Positions 9,524 through 17,543 of a stretch of 37,044 bases of DNA are shown here, piece by piece (within the stretch, counting starts at the first letter, position 1; every line of letters begins with the position of its first letter). Source of the stretch: Clostridia bacterium. Lineage in GTDB: Bacteria > Bacillota > Clostridia > UMGS1883. The notes below the pieces were generated by a model. That model did no database searches. It worked only from the letters and a program-made list of their open reading frames with translations, and was not told the DNA's origin. Both the position numbers and the translations under genes were made by a program. The stretch is taken from assembly GCA_017440585.1 (NCBI GenBank), contig JAFSGW010000017.1, forward strand, positions 81,401 to 118,444, given 5' to 3'.

Positions 9524-9542
9524 TGATATTAATATAATATCA
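9524..9542. repeat. Perfect inverted repeat between murC and spoVG
   Basis: TGATATTA and TAATATCA flank a 3-bp spacer, 24 bp upstream of the murC start. Its position fits an operator, but the sequence is pure A/T apart from the ends, so chance is possible. Confidence 0.4.
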
Positions 9543-9562
9543 AAAAATTTAGTAAAATACTA

Positions 9563-9591
9563 TTGAAAAATCCTCACTACTTTGATATTAT
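9563..9591 (+). promoter_or_regulatory. Sigma-A-like promoter of spoVG
   Basis: TTGAAA (9563-9568) and TATTAT (9586-9591) are 17 bp apart, pointing at spoVG. Transcription from about 9598 would give a leader of about 60 nt that includes the inverted repeat at 9609-9635. In Bacillus subtilis spoVG is under SigH; I cannot recognise a SigH site here. Confidence 0.55.
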
Positions 9592-9608
9592 ACAATTAAT
9601 AGAGAAAA

Positions 9609-9635
9609 AATCAAGTATCTTTGGGTAACTTGATT
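9609..9635 (+). repeat. Inverted repeat in the spoVG leader
   Basis: AATCAAGT and ACTTGATT form a perfect 8-bp stem around an 11-nt loop. It ends 9 nt before the AGGAGG site (9645-9650) of spoVG. It may be a leader hairpin or a protein-binding site. Confidence 0.45.
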
Positions 9636-9658
9636 AAAGAAATTAGGAGGGGAAAGTT

Positions 9659-9931
9659 TTGGAGATTACTGATATCAGAGTGAGAAAAATTGCTTCTGAC
9701 GGGAAAATGAAGGCAATCGTGTCAGTAACCTTGGATAATATGCTTGTTATCCACGACATTAAGGTTATTGAGGGCGTTGAAAAGATGTTCGTTGCAATGC
9801 CCAGCAGAAAAAATGCGGAAGGTGAGTACAAGGATATTGTTCATCCTATTACAAGCCAGCTTCGCGAAACTCTTCAGACAGCCATTCTCGCCAAATATGA
9901 AGAGGCGTTGAAGGAACAGACGGCTGAATGA
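9659..9931 (+). CDS. spoVG: Septation/sporulation regulator SpoVG
   Basis: A 90-residue protein matching SpoVG over its full length ([10 protein letters not shown]..., [33 protein letters not shown]). SpoVG is a small nucleic-acid-binding regulator that affects asymmetric septation during sporulation and other processes in Firmicutes. The start is a TTG codon at 9659, supported by AGGAGGGG just upstream and by alignment of the family N-terminus. It has its own promoter and is followed by a hairpin and glmU, the common spoVG-glmU-prs-pth-mfd order of Firmicutes. Confidence 0.97.
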   Translation: MEITDIRVRKIASDGKMKAIVSVTLDNMLVIHDIKVIEGVEKMFVAMPSRKNAEGEYKDIVHPITSQLRETLQTAILAKYEEALKEQTAE

Positions 9932-9944
9932 TTTTACAATAATG

Positions 9945-9972
9945 AATCAGGCAGGTTGTTGCTTGCCTGATT
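9945..9972 (+). terminator. Hairpin after spoVG
   Basis: AATCAGGCA and TGCCTGATT form a 9-bp stem, followed by TTGTTGTG. The T-tract is interrupted, so this may be a partial terminator between spoVG and glmU. Confidence 0.55.
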
Positions 9973-9982
9973 TGTTGTGTCA

Positions 9983-10005
9983 GCCTTACAAGCTCACGGT
10001 AAGGC
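9983..10005 (+). repeat. Second stem-loop upstream of glmU
   Basis: GCCTTAC and GTAAGGC form a perfect 7-bp stem with a 9-nt loop, ending 42 nt before the glmU start. It has no T-tract, so it is more likely leader structure than a terminator. Confidence 0.4.
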
Positions 10006-10047
10006 GGTGCATTATATTTCTTCGTGAGCAGAAAGGTTACGAATATT

Positions 10048-11409
10048 ATGCGTTTTTCACTTGTTGTTCTTGCGGCAGGCGAGGGCAAAAGAATGAAGTC
10101 TGAAAAGTCAAAAGTAGTATTCAGGGTTTCCGGTAAGGAAATGGTAAACCGCGTTATAGATGAAGCGTGTAAGGCAGGGGTTGACAAGGCTTGTGTGGTT
10201 GTAGGGCATAAGGCTGAAATGGTTATGGAAGCCGTAGGTGACAGAGCCTCCTTTGTAACACAGTCTGAGCAGCTGGGCACAGGTCACGCTGTTATGCAGG
10301 CAAGAGAATTTATTGCAGAAAACGAAAATGTAATGATTCTTGCAGGCGATACTCCGCTTATTACGGCAGATACATTAAAAAAGGCTATGGAGGCTCATGC
10401 AGAAAACAAAAATGCATGTACGGTACTCACAGCTTGTTTGGATAATCCTTTCGGCTACGGAAGAATTATCCGCGATGAGGCAGGAAATGTTGCGAGAATA
10501 GTTGAGCAGAAGGATGCCAACGATGAAGAAAAGGCTGTTTGTGAGATTAATTCCGGCATGTACTGCTTTGATTCCGCAATGCTTTTAAAAGCACTTGATA
10601 TGCTCACCAATAACAATGCTCAGGGTGAGTATTATCTGACAGATACACTTGAAATTATAAAGCAGGCAGACGGCAAGGTTGGTGCCTTTACTGTTCCTGA
10701 TGCAGTTGAGATTTCGGGTGTGAATGACCGATTACAGCTTGCAGAGGCTGAAAAGGTTATGAGAAGGAGAATTAACACCCGTCATGCCCTTAATGGTGTT
10801 ACAATCATAGATATTGATGCAACTTACATAGAAGACGATGTGGTTATAGGTCAGGACAGCGTTATTTACCCCGGAACAACTCTTGAAAAGGGTTCTGTAA
10901 TAGGTAAGGGCGTTGTTATCGGACAAAACTGCAGAATTGTTAACTCTGCTGTCGGTGACGGCAGTGACGTTTATTACTCCACAATGGTTGACTCCACTGT
11001 GGGTGAAGGGTGCCATGTGGGTCCGTATGCATATCTGAGACCTAAAAGCACTGTTGGAAACAACTGCAAGGTGGGCGACTTTGTTGAGCTTAAGAATGCA
11101 ACCTTAGGTGACGGAACAAAGGCAAGCCATCTTACATATATAGGCGATGCCACAGTCGGAGCAGGCGTTAATTTCGGCTGTGGAACAGTAATTGTCAATT
11201 ACGACGGAAAGAGTAAGTTCAGAACTGTTATCGGTGACAATGCATTCATCGGTTGCAATTCTAACCTTGTTTCGCCCGTTAAGGTAAACGATAATGCATA
11301 CATTGCCGCAGGCTCTACAATAACTGACGAGGTTCCCGAGGGAGCACTTGCCATTGCAAGAAGTCGTCAGGTAATAAAGTCTGACTGGAAAGATAAACGC
11401 TCAAAGTAA
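10048..11409 (+). CDS. glmU: Bifunctional UDP-GlcNAc pyrophosphorylase / glucosamine-1-phosphate acetyltransferase
   Basis: GlmU makes UDP-GlcNAc, the precursor of peptidoglycan and other glycans, in two cytoplasmic steps. The N-terminal nucleotidyltransferase carries LAAGEGKRMKS (residues 8-18) and QLGTGHAV. The C-terminal half is a left-handed beta-helix of hexapeptide repeats with the acetyl-CoA site region (NFGCGTVIVNYDGKSKF). At 453 residues it is full length. I chose ATG 10048 because AAAGG lies upstream and the family begins just before LVVLAAGEG; the GTG at 10024 would add an atypical extension. It supplies the same wall pathway as murC nearby. Confidence 0.96.
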   Translation: MRFSLVVLAAGEGKRMKSEKSKVVFRVSGKEMVNRVIDEACKAGVDKACVVVGHKAEMVMEAVGDRASFVTQSEQLGTGHAVMQAREFIAENENVMILAGDTPLITADTLKKAMEAHAENKNACTVLTACLDNPFGYGRIIRDEAGNVARIVEQKDANDEEKAVCEINSGMYCFDSAMLLKALDMLTNNNAQGEYYLTDTLEIIKQADGKVGAFTVPDAVEISGVNDRLQLAEAEKVMRRRINTRHALNGVTIIDIDATYIEDDVVIGQDSVIYPGTTLEKGSVIGKGVVIGQNCRIVNSAVGDGSDVYYSTMVDSTVGEGCHVGPYAYLRPKSTVGNNCKVGDFVELKNATLGDGTKASHLTYIGDATVGAGVNFGCGTVIVNYDGKSKFRTVIGDNAFIGCNSNLVSPVKVNDNAYIAAGSTITDEVPEGALAIARSRQVIKSDWKDKRSK

Positions 11410-11432
11410 AGGTAAAAACGGAGGAGTAGCAA

Positions 11433-12398
11433 ATGTTACACAATGCAAAGAACATCAAGATTTTTTCAGCAAATTCCAACCCCAATCTGGCTGCAAGCAT
11501 AGCAAACCATCTCAATCTGCCCCTTGCTTCCAATAAGGTTGGTAAGTTTTCCGATGGTGAAATTTTTGTAAACCTCGATGAAACTGTACGTGGTAGTGAT
11601 GTATTTATCATTCAGTCCACATGCGACCCTGTAAACGATCACCTCATGGAGCTTCTCGTTATGATTGATGCATGTAAGAGAGCTTCTGCAGGCAGAATTG
11701 TTGCGGTTATGCCTTATTTCGGCTATGCACGACAGGACAGAAAGGCAAAGGCGAGAGACCCGATTACAGCAAAGCTTGTTGCAAACCTTATTACGGCAGC
11801 AGGTGCTACAAGAGTGCTTACAATGGATTTGCATGCAGCACAGATTCAGGGCTTCTTCGATATCCCGGTTGACCACCTTCTGGGTGTTCCGCTTCTTGCA
11901 CCCTATTATCTGGAAAAATTTGATTCCATGGAAGATGTTGTTGTTGTATCACCTGACTTTGGCAGTGTAACAAGAGCGAGAAACTTTTCAAGGATTATAG
12001 ATACTCCCGTAGCTATTATCGACAAGCGCAGACCCAAGCCCAATGTAAGCGAAGTAATGAATATTATCGGCGATATCAAGGATAAGAAGGTTATTCTTGT
12101 TGATGACATGATTGATACTGCAGGTACTATTACTCATGGTGCTGAAGCACTTATTGAAAAGGGTGCAAAGGAAGTATATGCTTGCTGTACACACCCCGTG
12201 CTTTCCGGTCCCGCTATGGAAAGAATAGCTGCATCTCCCATTAAGGAGCTTGTTGTTCTCGATACAATTGAGCTTCCTGAGGAAAAGAAGGCACCCAACA
12301 TTAAGGTGCTTTCCGTTGCAAAGCTCTTTGCAGATGCGATTGAAAAGATTTATGAAGACGAATCTATCAGTCCTCTTTTTGCTCCTCCCATTAAATAA
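11433..12398 (+). CDS. prs: Ribose-phosphate pyrophosphokinase
   Basis: Prs converts ribose 5-phosphate and ATP to PRPP for nucleotide, histidine, tryptophan and NAD synthesis. The 321-residue protein has the family pattern: [16 protein letters not shown] near the N-terminus, the [18 protein letters not shown] segment, [12 protein letters not shown] and the PRPP loop [14 protein letters not shown]. Length is normal for class I enzymes. GGAGGAG lies 9 nt before the ATG. It follows glmU by 23 bp, which suggests co-transcription, and is followed by a strong palindrome. Confidence 0.97.
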   Translation: MLHNAKNIKIFSANSNPNLAASIANHLNLPLASNKVGKFSDGEIFVNLDETVRGSDVFIIQSTCDPVNDHLMELLVMIDACKRASAGRIVAVMPYFGYARQDRKAKARDPITAKLVANLITAAGATRVLTMDLHAAQIQGFFDIPVDHLLGVPLLAPYYLEKFDSMEDVVVVSPDFGSVTRARNFSRIIDTPVAIIDKRRPKPNVSEVMNIIGDIKDKKVILVDDMIDTAGTITHGAEALIEKGAKEVYACCTHPVLSGPAMERIAASPIKELVVLDTIELPEEKKAPNIKVLSVAKLFADAIEKIYEDESISPLFAPPIK

Positions 12399-12407
12399 TT
12401 GATTACG

Positions 12408-12439
12408 AAAGTCGGAAAATGCATGCATTTTCCGACTTT
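12408..12439. terminator. Perfect 32-bp palindrome between prs and pth, probable terminator
   Basis: AAAGTCGGAAAATGCA is followed at once by its exact reverse complement. As RNA it would form a long hairpin with at most a small loop. It is followed by GTGTCG rather than a T-run, so termination efficiency is uncertain. The site is 9 nt after the prs stop. Confidence 0.6.
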
Positions 12440-12473
12440 GTGTCGATAAAAATTTTTACACGAGGTATTAAAT

Positions 12474-13031
12474 ATGTATTTGATAGCAGGGCTTGGAAAT
12501 CCGGGCCGTGAATATGAAAAAACACGCCACAACGTGGGCTTCACAGCACTTGATTATCTTGCCTACGATAAAAACATAACTGTTTCCAAAATTAAGTTCA
12601 AGGGAATTTACGGGGATGGTATGATAGCAGGTGAAAAGTGTATTCTTTTAAAGCCGCAGACCTATATGAATCTCAGTGGCGAAAGCATACGTGAGGCGGC
12701 GGAATATTTTAAAATTGAACCGAATAAGATTATTGTTGTATATGACGATGTTGACCTTGAGCCCGGCAAGGTGCGTATACGCCCCAAGGGCAGTGCAGGC
12801 GGTCACAACGGCATGAAGTCCATCATCTATCAGCTCCAGAGCGATGAATTCCCAAGAATACGCTTTGGTGTGGGAAAGGCAGAGCACGGAATGGTTAACC
12901 ATGTTTTAGGCAGGTTTAACGAAGAAGACGGTTTAAAGGTTTCCGATGCTATAAGAGACCTTCCCAAGATAGTTGAGGCTATTATTAAGAACGGCGTAAA
13001 CGATGCTATGAATAAATTTAACGGCAAATAA
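12474..13031 (+). CDS. pth: Peptidyl-tRNA hydrolase
   Basis: Pth releases peptides from prematurely dropped peptidyl-tRNA in the cytoplasm. The 185-residue protein is full length, with GLGNPGREYEKTRHNVGF (N10 and H19 are the expected catalytic residues), KPQTYMNLSGESI, VVYDDVDLEPGKVRIR and GSAGGHNGMKSI. A GAGG element lies 10 nt before the ATG. It sits 9 bp before mfd, the usual pth-mfd arrangement of Firmicutes. Confidence 0.97.
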   Translation: MYLIAGLGNPGREYEKTRHNVGFTALDYLAYDKNITVSKIKFKGIYGDGMIAGEKCILLKPQTYMNLSGESIREAAEYFKIEPNKIIVVYDDVDLEPGKVRIRPKGSAGGHNGMKSIIYQLQSDEFPRIRFGVGKAEHGMVNHVLGRFNEEDGLKVSDAIRDLPKIVEAIIKNGVNDAMNKFNGK

Positions 13032-13040
13032 GGAGAAAAA

Positions 13041-16000
13041 ATGAAGTTCTACGATCTGCTTACCGGAAGTGCAGAATTTGAAAGCATAATTGAAGAAGCA
13101 CAGAATGGAAAGTTTCCCATTCATGTCACAGGGCCCTCGGAATCCGTGAAGGCCCATTTTGTCATGTCTGTATTGGCAAAAACGGGAAAGCGGGGCTTTA
13201 TTATAACCTACAGTGAAATGCAGGCCAAAAAGCTCTGGGATGATATTTCCTTCTTTGATAGAGATGCGGCAATTATAGTTCCCGAGACCGATATGCTTCT
13301 GTACAGAACAGAAGCTGCAGACAACGCCGCCGAAAACAAGCGAATGGAAGCATTGATACAGGTAAGCGAAAAGAAGGTTGTAATTTTAAGTGTAATGTCC
13401 CTTCTGCAATATGCAGTTTCAAAAAAGGATCTTGATTTACTTACCTTCAATGCCTCTGTAGGGGATGTATTCTCCATGGAAGAGCTGATTGAAAGGCTTG
13501 TTAAAATGGGCTACAGCAGGCTCGACACTGTTGAAAACCCCGGTCAGTTTGCCGTAAGAGGCGGTATTGTCGACATTTTTTCTCCCGGTGGAGAGGCGTA
13601 CAGAATAGAGTTTTTCGGTGACGAGATTGACCTTGTAAAGGTCTTTGACCCAACAACACAGCTTTCTGTTGAAAAGAGGGATAGCGTCAGTATTTCTCCT
13701 GCTTCATCACGTAGCTTTACGGGCAGTATTCTCTCATATATTGACAAAGAGGATATGGTTATCTTTGATGAGCCTAACCGCGTTTCCGAAACTGCAGAAA
13801 CTATCCGCTTTGAGCTTGAGGATAACATTAAAACACTTATTGAAAAGGAAGTGGATATTGACCCCAAGAGAGAGTATTTGCAGTCATATCCAAAGCTTAT
13901 GGGAAAGCTCACCGATAACCCCATATTATCGATGTCCACATTAAGCAGAGCATGTCCCGATTACAGAGTGAAAACAAGCCTCAATCTTACTGCAAGAACG
14001 CTTCAGAATTACGGAGGTAATATAGACTTTCTTTATGACGATATTGCCGCATGGGAGAGAGCAAAGTATAAAATTTACATTCTCGGCGGCAGCAGCCAGA
14101 GAGCAAAAAAGCTTCGTGAAGCTTTGGAAGAAAAAGGCTTCAGGGCAACATATTATTCCTCATTTGATGAAATTGAAGATACAAAAGGCAGCATAAGCGT
14201 TATCAAAGGCTCTGTTAATAAGGGCTTTGAGTACACGCTTATCAACACTGTTGTGGTAAGTGACAGAGAAATTTTTGCATCCGAAAAGAAAAAGCGTAAA
14301 GTAAAAAAGGACCCCGATACAGCAAGGATTAAAAACCCCTTTGACATAGCTCCCGGTGATCTGGTTGTGCATAATGTACACGGTATAGGTAAATATTTGG
14401 GAATGAAAAGGCTTGAAGTTGACGGCATAACCAGGGATTACTTTAAAATTGAATATCGTGGAAATGACTTTTTGTATATACCCGTAGACCAGCTTGACCT
14501 TATAAACAAATATATAGGTGCAGGTGAAGGCAAGAGTGTAAAAATAAATAAACTCGGCGGTGCAGAATGGGCGGCAACAAAGGCAAAGGTTAAAGCAAAT
14601 GTTGCCGAAATGGCTAAAAAGCTCATTAAGCTTTATGCGGCAAGAAGTGTTTCCGAGGGCGTAGCATTTGAGCCCGACTCCTCCTGGCAGAGAGACTTTG
14701 AAGCCGAGTTCGTTTACGAGGAAACAGAGGACCAGCTTCGTGCAGTTGAGGAAATCAAGAAGGATATGGAATCACCACGTCCCATGGACAGACTTTTGTG
14801 CGGTGACGTTGGTTACGGTAAAACCGAGGTGGCAATGCGTGCTGCATTCAAAGCAGTTGATTCAGGTTATCAGGTTGCATACCTTGTACCCACAACCATT
14901 CTTGCACAGCAGCATTACAACAATTTCCTCCAGCGAATGAAAAAATTCCCCGTAACTGTCAGGATGCTGTCAAGGTTCTCATCAAAGAAGGAAACAGAGG
15001 AAACCTTAAGGATGCTTAAAAGCGGAGAGTGCGATATTGTTATAGGTACCCACAAGCTTTTATCGGATAAAATTGAATATAAGCGTCTCGGTCTTCTTAT
15101 AATTGACGAGGAACAGCGTTTCGGCGTTGCCCATAAGGAAAAAATCAAGGACTTTAAAAAGAATGTGGATGTTTTAACCTTAAGTGCAACTCCTATTCCC
15201 AGAACACTTCATATGGCAATGGTTGGTATACGTGATATGAGTGTGCTTCTTAATCCTCCCGAGGACAGATACCCCGTGCAGACCTATGTGCTTGAAGAAA
15301 ACAAAGTAATTATACAGAATGCCATTGAACGTGAGCTGTCACGTGGCGGTCAGGTTTATTATGTATCAAACCGTGTAACAGGCATGGAAAAGGTAACTGC
15401 GGAAATTGCCTCTCTGGTGCCCGATGCAAGGGTTGAAATGGCTCACGGGCAAATGAGTGAGGCTCAGCTCGAAAGAACCCTCATGCGCTTTTTGAACCGT
15501 GAAATTGATGTTCTTGTGTGCACAACCATTATAGAAACAGGTATGGACGTACAGAACGTTAATACTATAATTATTGAGGATGCCAACCGCTTCGGCCTGG
15601 CACAGCTTTATCAGCTCCGTGGCAGAGTTGGCAGAACAAACCGCCTTGCATATGCATATCTTACCTTTGATCCGAAAAAATCTCTTGACGAAATTGCCGA
15701 AAAGAGACTTAGAGCCATCAAGGAATTTACCGAGTTCGGTTCGGGCTTTAAAATTGCTATGAGGGATTTGGAAATACGCGGTGCAGGTAACGTGCTTGGC
15801 CCTGAACAGCACGGCTTTATGGCAACTGTAGGCTACGATATGTACTGTCAGATGCTCTCCGATGCTGTCAGTGAGGCAATGGGCATGCCCGTTGAGGAAA
15901 AGAAAGTGGCAACACAGATAGACCTTTCAATCAACGCCTATATTCCCAATGAATTTATTAATTCCGAAGCATTGAGAATAGAAGCATATAAGGCAATTGT

Positions 16001-16358
16001 GCTTATTGAAGATATTCAGGATTATAACCGTGTTCAGGAAGAGCTTGAGGACAGATACGGTACGGTGCCCTCACCGGTTGACAAGCTTATGAAAATTGCC
16101 CTTATGAAAAACAATGCAGGAAGCCTTGGCATAACCGACATTGCCCAGGCTCCAGACGGTATAATTTTAAGGTTCACAAAGTCGAAAGCACCCGACATTA
16201 AGGCACTTTCAAAAATTTCTACATCAGGTGTTGTAAAAATACTGTACAGCTCCGGTGAAAGACCGTATATACTCATCAGAATGGCGAAGGTAAGCGAGGA
16301 TGAAGTAATAAAAAAAGTAAACTTTGTATTAAATTGCTTGCAAAGCCCCGAAATGTAG
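13041..16358 (+). CDS. mfd: Transcription-repair coupling factor
   Basis: Mfd is a DNA translocase that removes RNA polymerase stalled at lesions and recruits UvrA. The 1105-residue protein shows the UvrB-like N-terminal part (FAVRGGIVDIFSPGGE), the RNA-polymerase-interacting domain (DLVVHNVHGIGKYLGMKRL and on), RecG-like helicase motifs with Walker A GDVGYGKTE (about residue 590), DEEQ box (DEEQRFGV), SATPIPRTL, and QLRGRVGR. It is slightly shorter than the 1150-1180 residues common in the family. AAGGAG lies 6 nt before the ATG. Confidence 0.97.
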   Translation: MKFYDLLTGSAEFESIIEEAQNGKFPIHVTGPSESVKAHFVMSVLAKTGKRGFIITYSEMQAKKLWDDISFFDRDAAIIVPETDMLLYRTEAADNAAENKRMEALIQVSEKKVVILSVMSLLQYAVSKKDLDLLTFNASVGDVFSMEELIERLVKMGYSRLDTVENPGQFAVRGGIVDIFSPGGEAYRIEFFGDEIDLVKVFDPTTQLSVEKRDSVSISPASSRSFTGSILSYIDKEDMVIFDEPNRVSETAETIRFELEDNIKTLIEKEVDIDPKREYLQSYPKLMGKLTDNPILSMSTLSRACPDYRVKTSLNLTARTLQNYGGNIDFLYDDIAAWERAKYKIYILGGSSQRAKKLREALEEKGFRATYYSSFDEIEDTKGSISVIKGSVNKGFEYTLINTVVVSDREIFASEKKKRKVKKDPDTARIKNPFDIAPGDLVVHNVHGIGKYLGMKRLEVDGITRDYFKIEYRGNDFLYIPVDQLDLINKYIGAGEGKSVKINKLGGAEWAATKAKVKANVAEMAKKLIKLYAARSVSEGVAFEPDSSWQRDFEAEFVYEETEDQLRAVEEIKKDMESPRPMDRLLCGDVGYGKTEVAMRAAFKAVDSGYQVAYLVPTTILAQQHYNNFLQRMKKFPVTVRMLSRFSSKKETEETLRMLKSGECDIVIGTHKLLSDKIEYKRLGLLIIDEEQRFGVAHKEKIKDFKKNVDVLTLSATPIPRTLHMAMVGIRDMSVLLNPPEDRYPVQTYVLEENKVIIQNAIERELSRGGQVYYVSNRVTGMEKVTAEIASLVPDARVEMAHGQMSEAQLERTLMRFLNREIDVLVCTTIIETGMDVQNVNTIIIEDANRFGLAQLYQLRGRVGRTNRLAYAYLTFDPKKSLDEIAEKRLRAIKEFTEFGSGFKIAMRDLEIRGAGNVLGPEQHGFMATVGYDMYCQMLSDAVSEAMGMPVEEKKVATQIDLSINAYIPNEFINSEALRIEAYKAIVLIEDIQDYNRVQEELEDRYGTVPSPVDKLMKIALMKNNAGSLGITDIAQAPDGIILRFTKSKAPDIKALSKISTSGVVKILYSSGERPYILIRMAKVSEDEVIKKVNFVLNCLQSPEM

Positions 16359-16366
16359 TGTATTAT
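16338..16366 (+). promoter_or_regulatory. Putative promoter for the foldase lipoprotein gene, overlapping the mfd 3' end
   Basis: TTGCAA (16338-16343) and TATTAT (16361-16366) are 17 bp apart. Transcription would begin near 16373, 27 nt before the start codon at 16400. Confidence 0.55.
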
Positions 16367-16399
16367 GGGTAACAAATGATAAACGAAAGGGAAAATAAT

Positions 16400-17437
16400 A
16401 TGAAAAGATTATTTGCAGGTTTAACAGCATGCCTTATGCTTTTTGCCACAGGCTGCACCAATAACAACGAGGATACAACTGCTCCTACAGAGGTTGAAAT
16501 GGGCGAGAACACAATCGCTTATATCGGCGATATTGAGATGACAAGGGATGACCTTAACGCCATTATCCATCTTCTTGTACCCACAATTCAGCAGTATACA
16601 GGCGCAAGTGAGGGCTGGGAAAACATTGTTCTCAACGAAGGTCTCACAGCCCGTGACGTGCTTACAAAAACGGCGGTTGAGCAGTACCGTGATCAGCTTG
16701 CTTTTATTGAGTATGTAAAGGGTAAGGGTCTTTACACAGATGCTGATGCAGAAGAGGACTTTGAAGCACTTATTGAAAGTACAGGCGGTAAGGAAGCCTT
16801 TGACAGCGTTCTTCAGGCATATTCCTTAAAGGGCGATGCTTTCAGAATGCTTGCTGCATATAACGGTGCATACACAGCATTAATGGAAAACTCCTGCACA
16901 GATGAAGCAGCAGACAAGATTTATAACGAAGATTATATTACAGCAAAGCATATTCTTGTGCTTTTTGAAGGCAGAGAAAATGAAGAGGCTGCATATAACG
17001 AGGCTCTCGACCTTTACAAAAGAGCCAAAGCAGGCGAAAGCTTTGAAGAGCTCATAAAGAGCCACGGTGAAGACCCCGGTCAAGATCCCGAAACGGGCTA
17101 CACCTTTACAATCGGCACAATGGTTGACGAATTTTACGAAGGTGCTTTAAAGCTTGAAGAAGGCGGTATTTCCGAGCCCGTAAAGACAACCTATGGTTAC
17201 CATGTTATAAAGAAGTATCCCAACCCCGGAAAGGATTCTGCAGTTTATGCCGATACAATTGCCGATATAAAGAGCATTGCGGCAAGTAATCTCATAACTG
17301 AAGAAGTGTATCAGTCAATTATTGAGCCTTATCCGCTTACAATCAACGAAAGCGTGCTCAGCAGCATTGACCTTTCAATGTACACAATAGTTGAAGATAA
17401 CGTAAATTACGGCGACGGTTCTGTTTTTAATGAGTAA
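16400..17437 (+). CDS. Parvulin-type peptidyl-prolyl isomerase lipoprotein (PrsA/SurA-like foldase)
   Basis: A 345-residue predicted lipoprotein with signal peptide and lipobox ending LFATGC (Cys19), so it should be anchored on the outer face of the membrane. A SurA-N-like helical region is followed by a PpiC rotamase domain (about residues 178-278), with AKHILVLFEG, DPGQDPETGYTFTIG and TTYGYHVIKKY as landmarks. It probably helps secreted proteins fold; the large lyase at 562 is one candidate client, as an inference only. The start at ATG 16400 follows AAAGGG. The in-frame ATG at 16376 would put charged residues before the signal peptide and lacks an RBS. PrsA is the closest known role, but orthology is not proven. 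Confidence 0.88.
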   Translation: MKRLFAGLTACLMLFATGCTNNNEDTTAPTEVEMGENTIAYIGDIEMTRDDLNAIIHLLVPTIQQYTGASEGWENIVLNEGLTARDVLTKTAVEQYRDQLAFIEYVKGKGLYTDADAEEDFEALIESTGGKEAFDSVLQAYSLKGDAFRMLAAYNGAYTALMENSCTDEAADKIYNEDYITAKHILVLFEGRENEEAAYNEALDLYKRAKAGESFEELIKSHGEDPGQDPETGYTFTIGTMVDEFYEGALKLEEGGISEPVKTTYGYHVIKKYPNPGKDSAVYADTIADIKSIAASNLITEEVYQSIIEPYPLTINESVLSSIDLSMYTIVEDNVNYGDGSVFNE

Positions 17438-17469
17438 AAAATGCTCCTGCATAGCAGCAGGAGCATTTT
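17438..17469 (+). terminator. Rho-independent terminator after the foldase gene
   Basis: A 13-bp perfect stem AAAATGCTCCTGC/GCAGGAGCATTTT closes a 6-nt loop, beginning right after the stop codon. The final TTTT is part of the stem. Confidence 0.88.
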
Positions 17470-17477
17470 AGTATAGC

Positions 17478-17506
17478 TTGACTTTTTTGGGGTAAAATGG
17501 TATACT
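17478..17506 (+). promoter_or_regulatory. Sigma-A-like promoter of lysA
   Basis: TTGACT (17478-17483) and TATACT (17501-17506) are separated by 17 bp, near consensus, and lie just after the terminator. This begins the lysA-M50-scpAB-DUF2953-gerW unit. Confidence 0.75.
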
Positions 17507-17543
17507 GAATTAAATAAAGGTATAGTAAGGAACGTGAAAAGAA

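Noticed and set aside
11949..11984. Prs motif reads [12 protein letters not shown] instead of the commoner GGV form
   Set aside because: The change is conservative, other motifs are intact, and I believe it occurs in Clostridia; not evidence of loss of function.
11988..12428. 146-codon minus-strand frame over prs
   Set aside because: Antisense to a highly conserved gene and runs through the palindrome; no RBS or family match.
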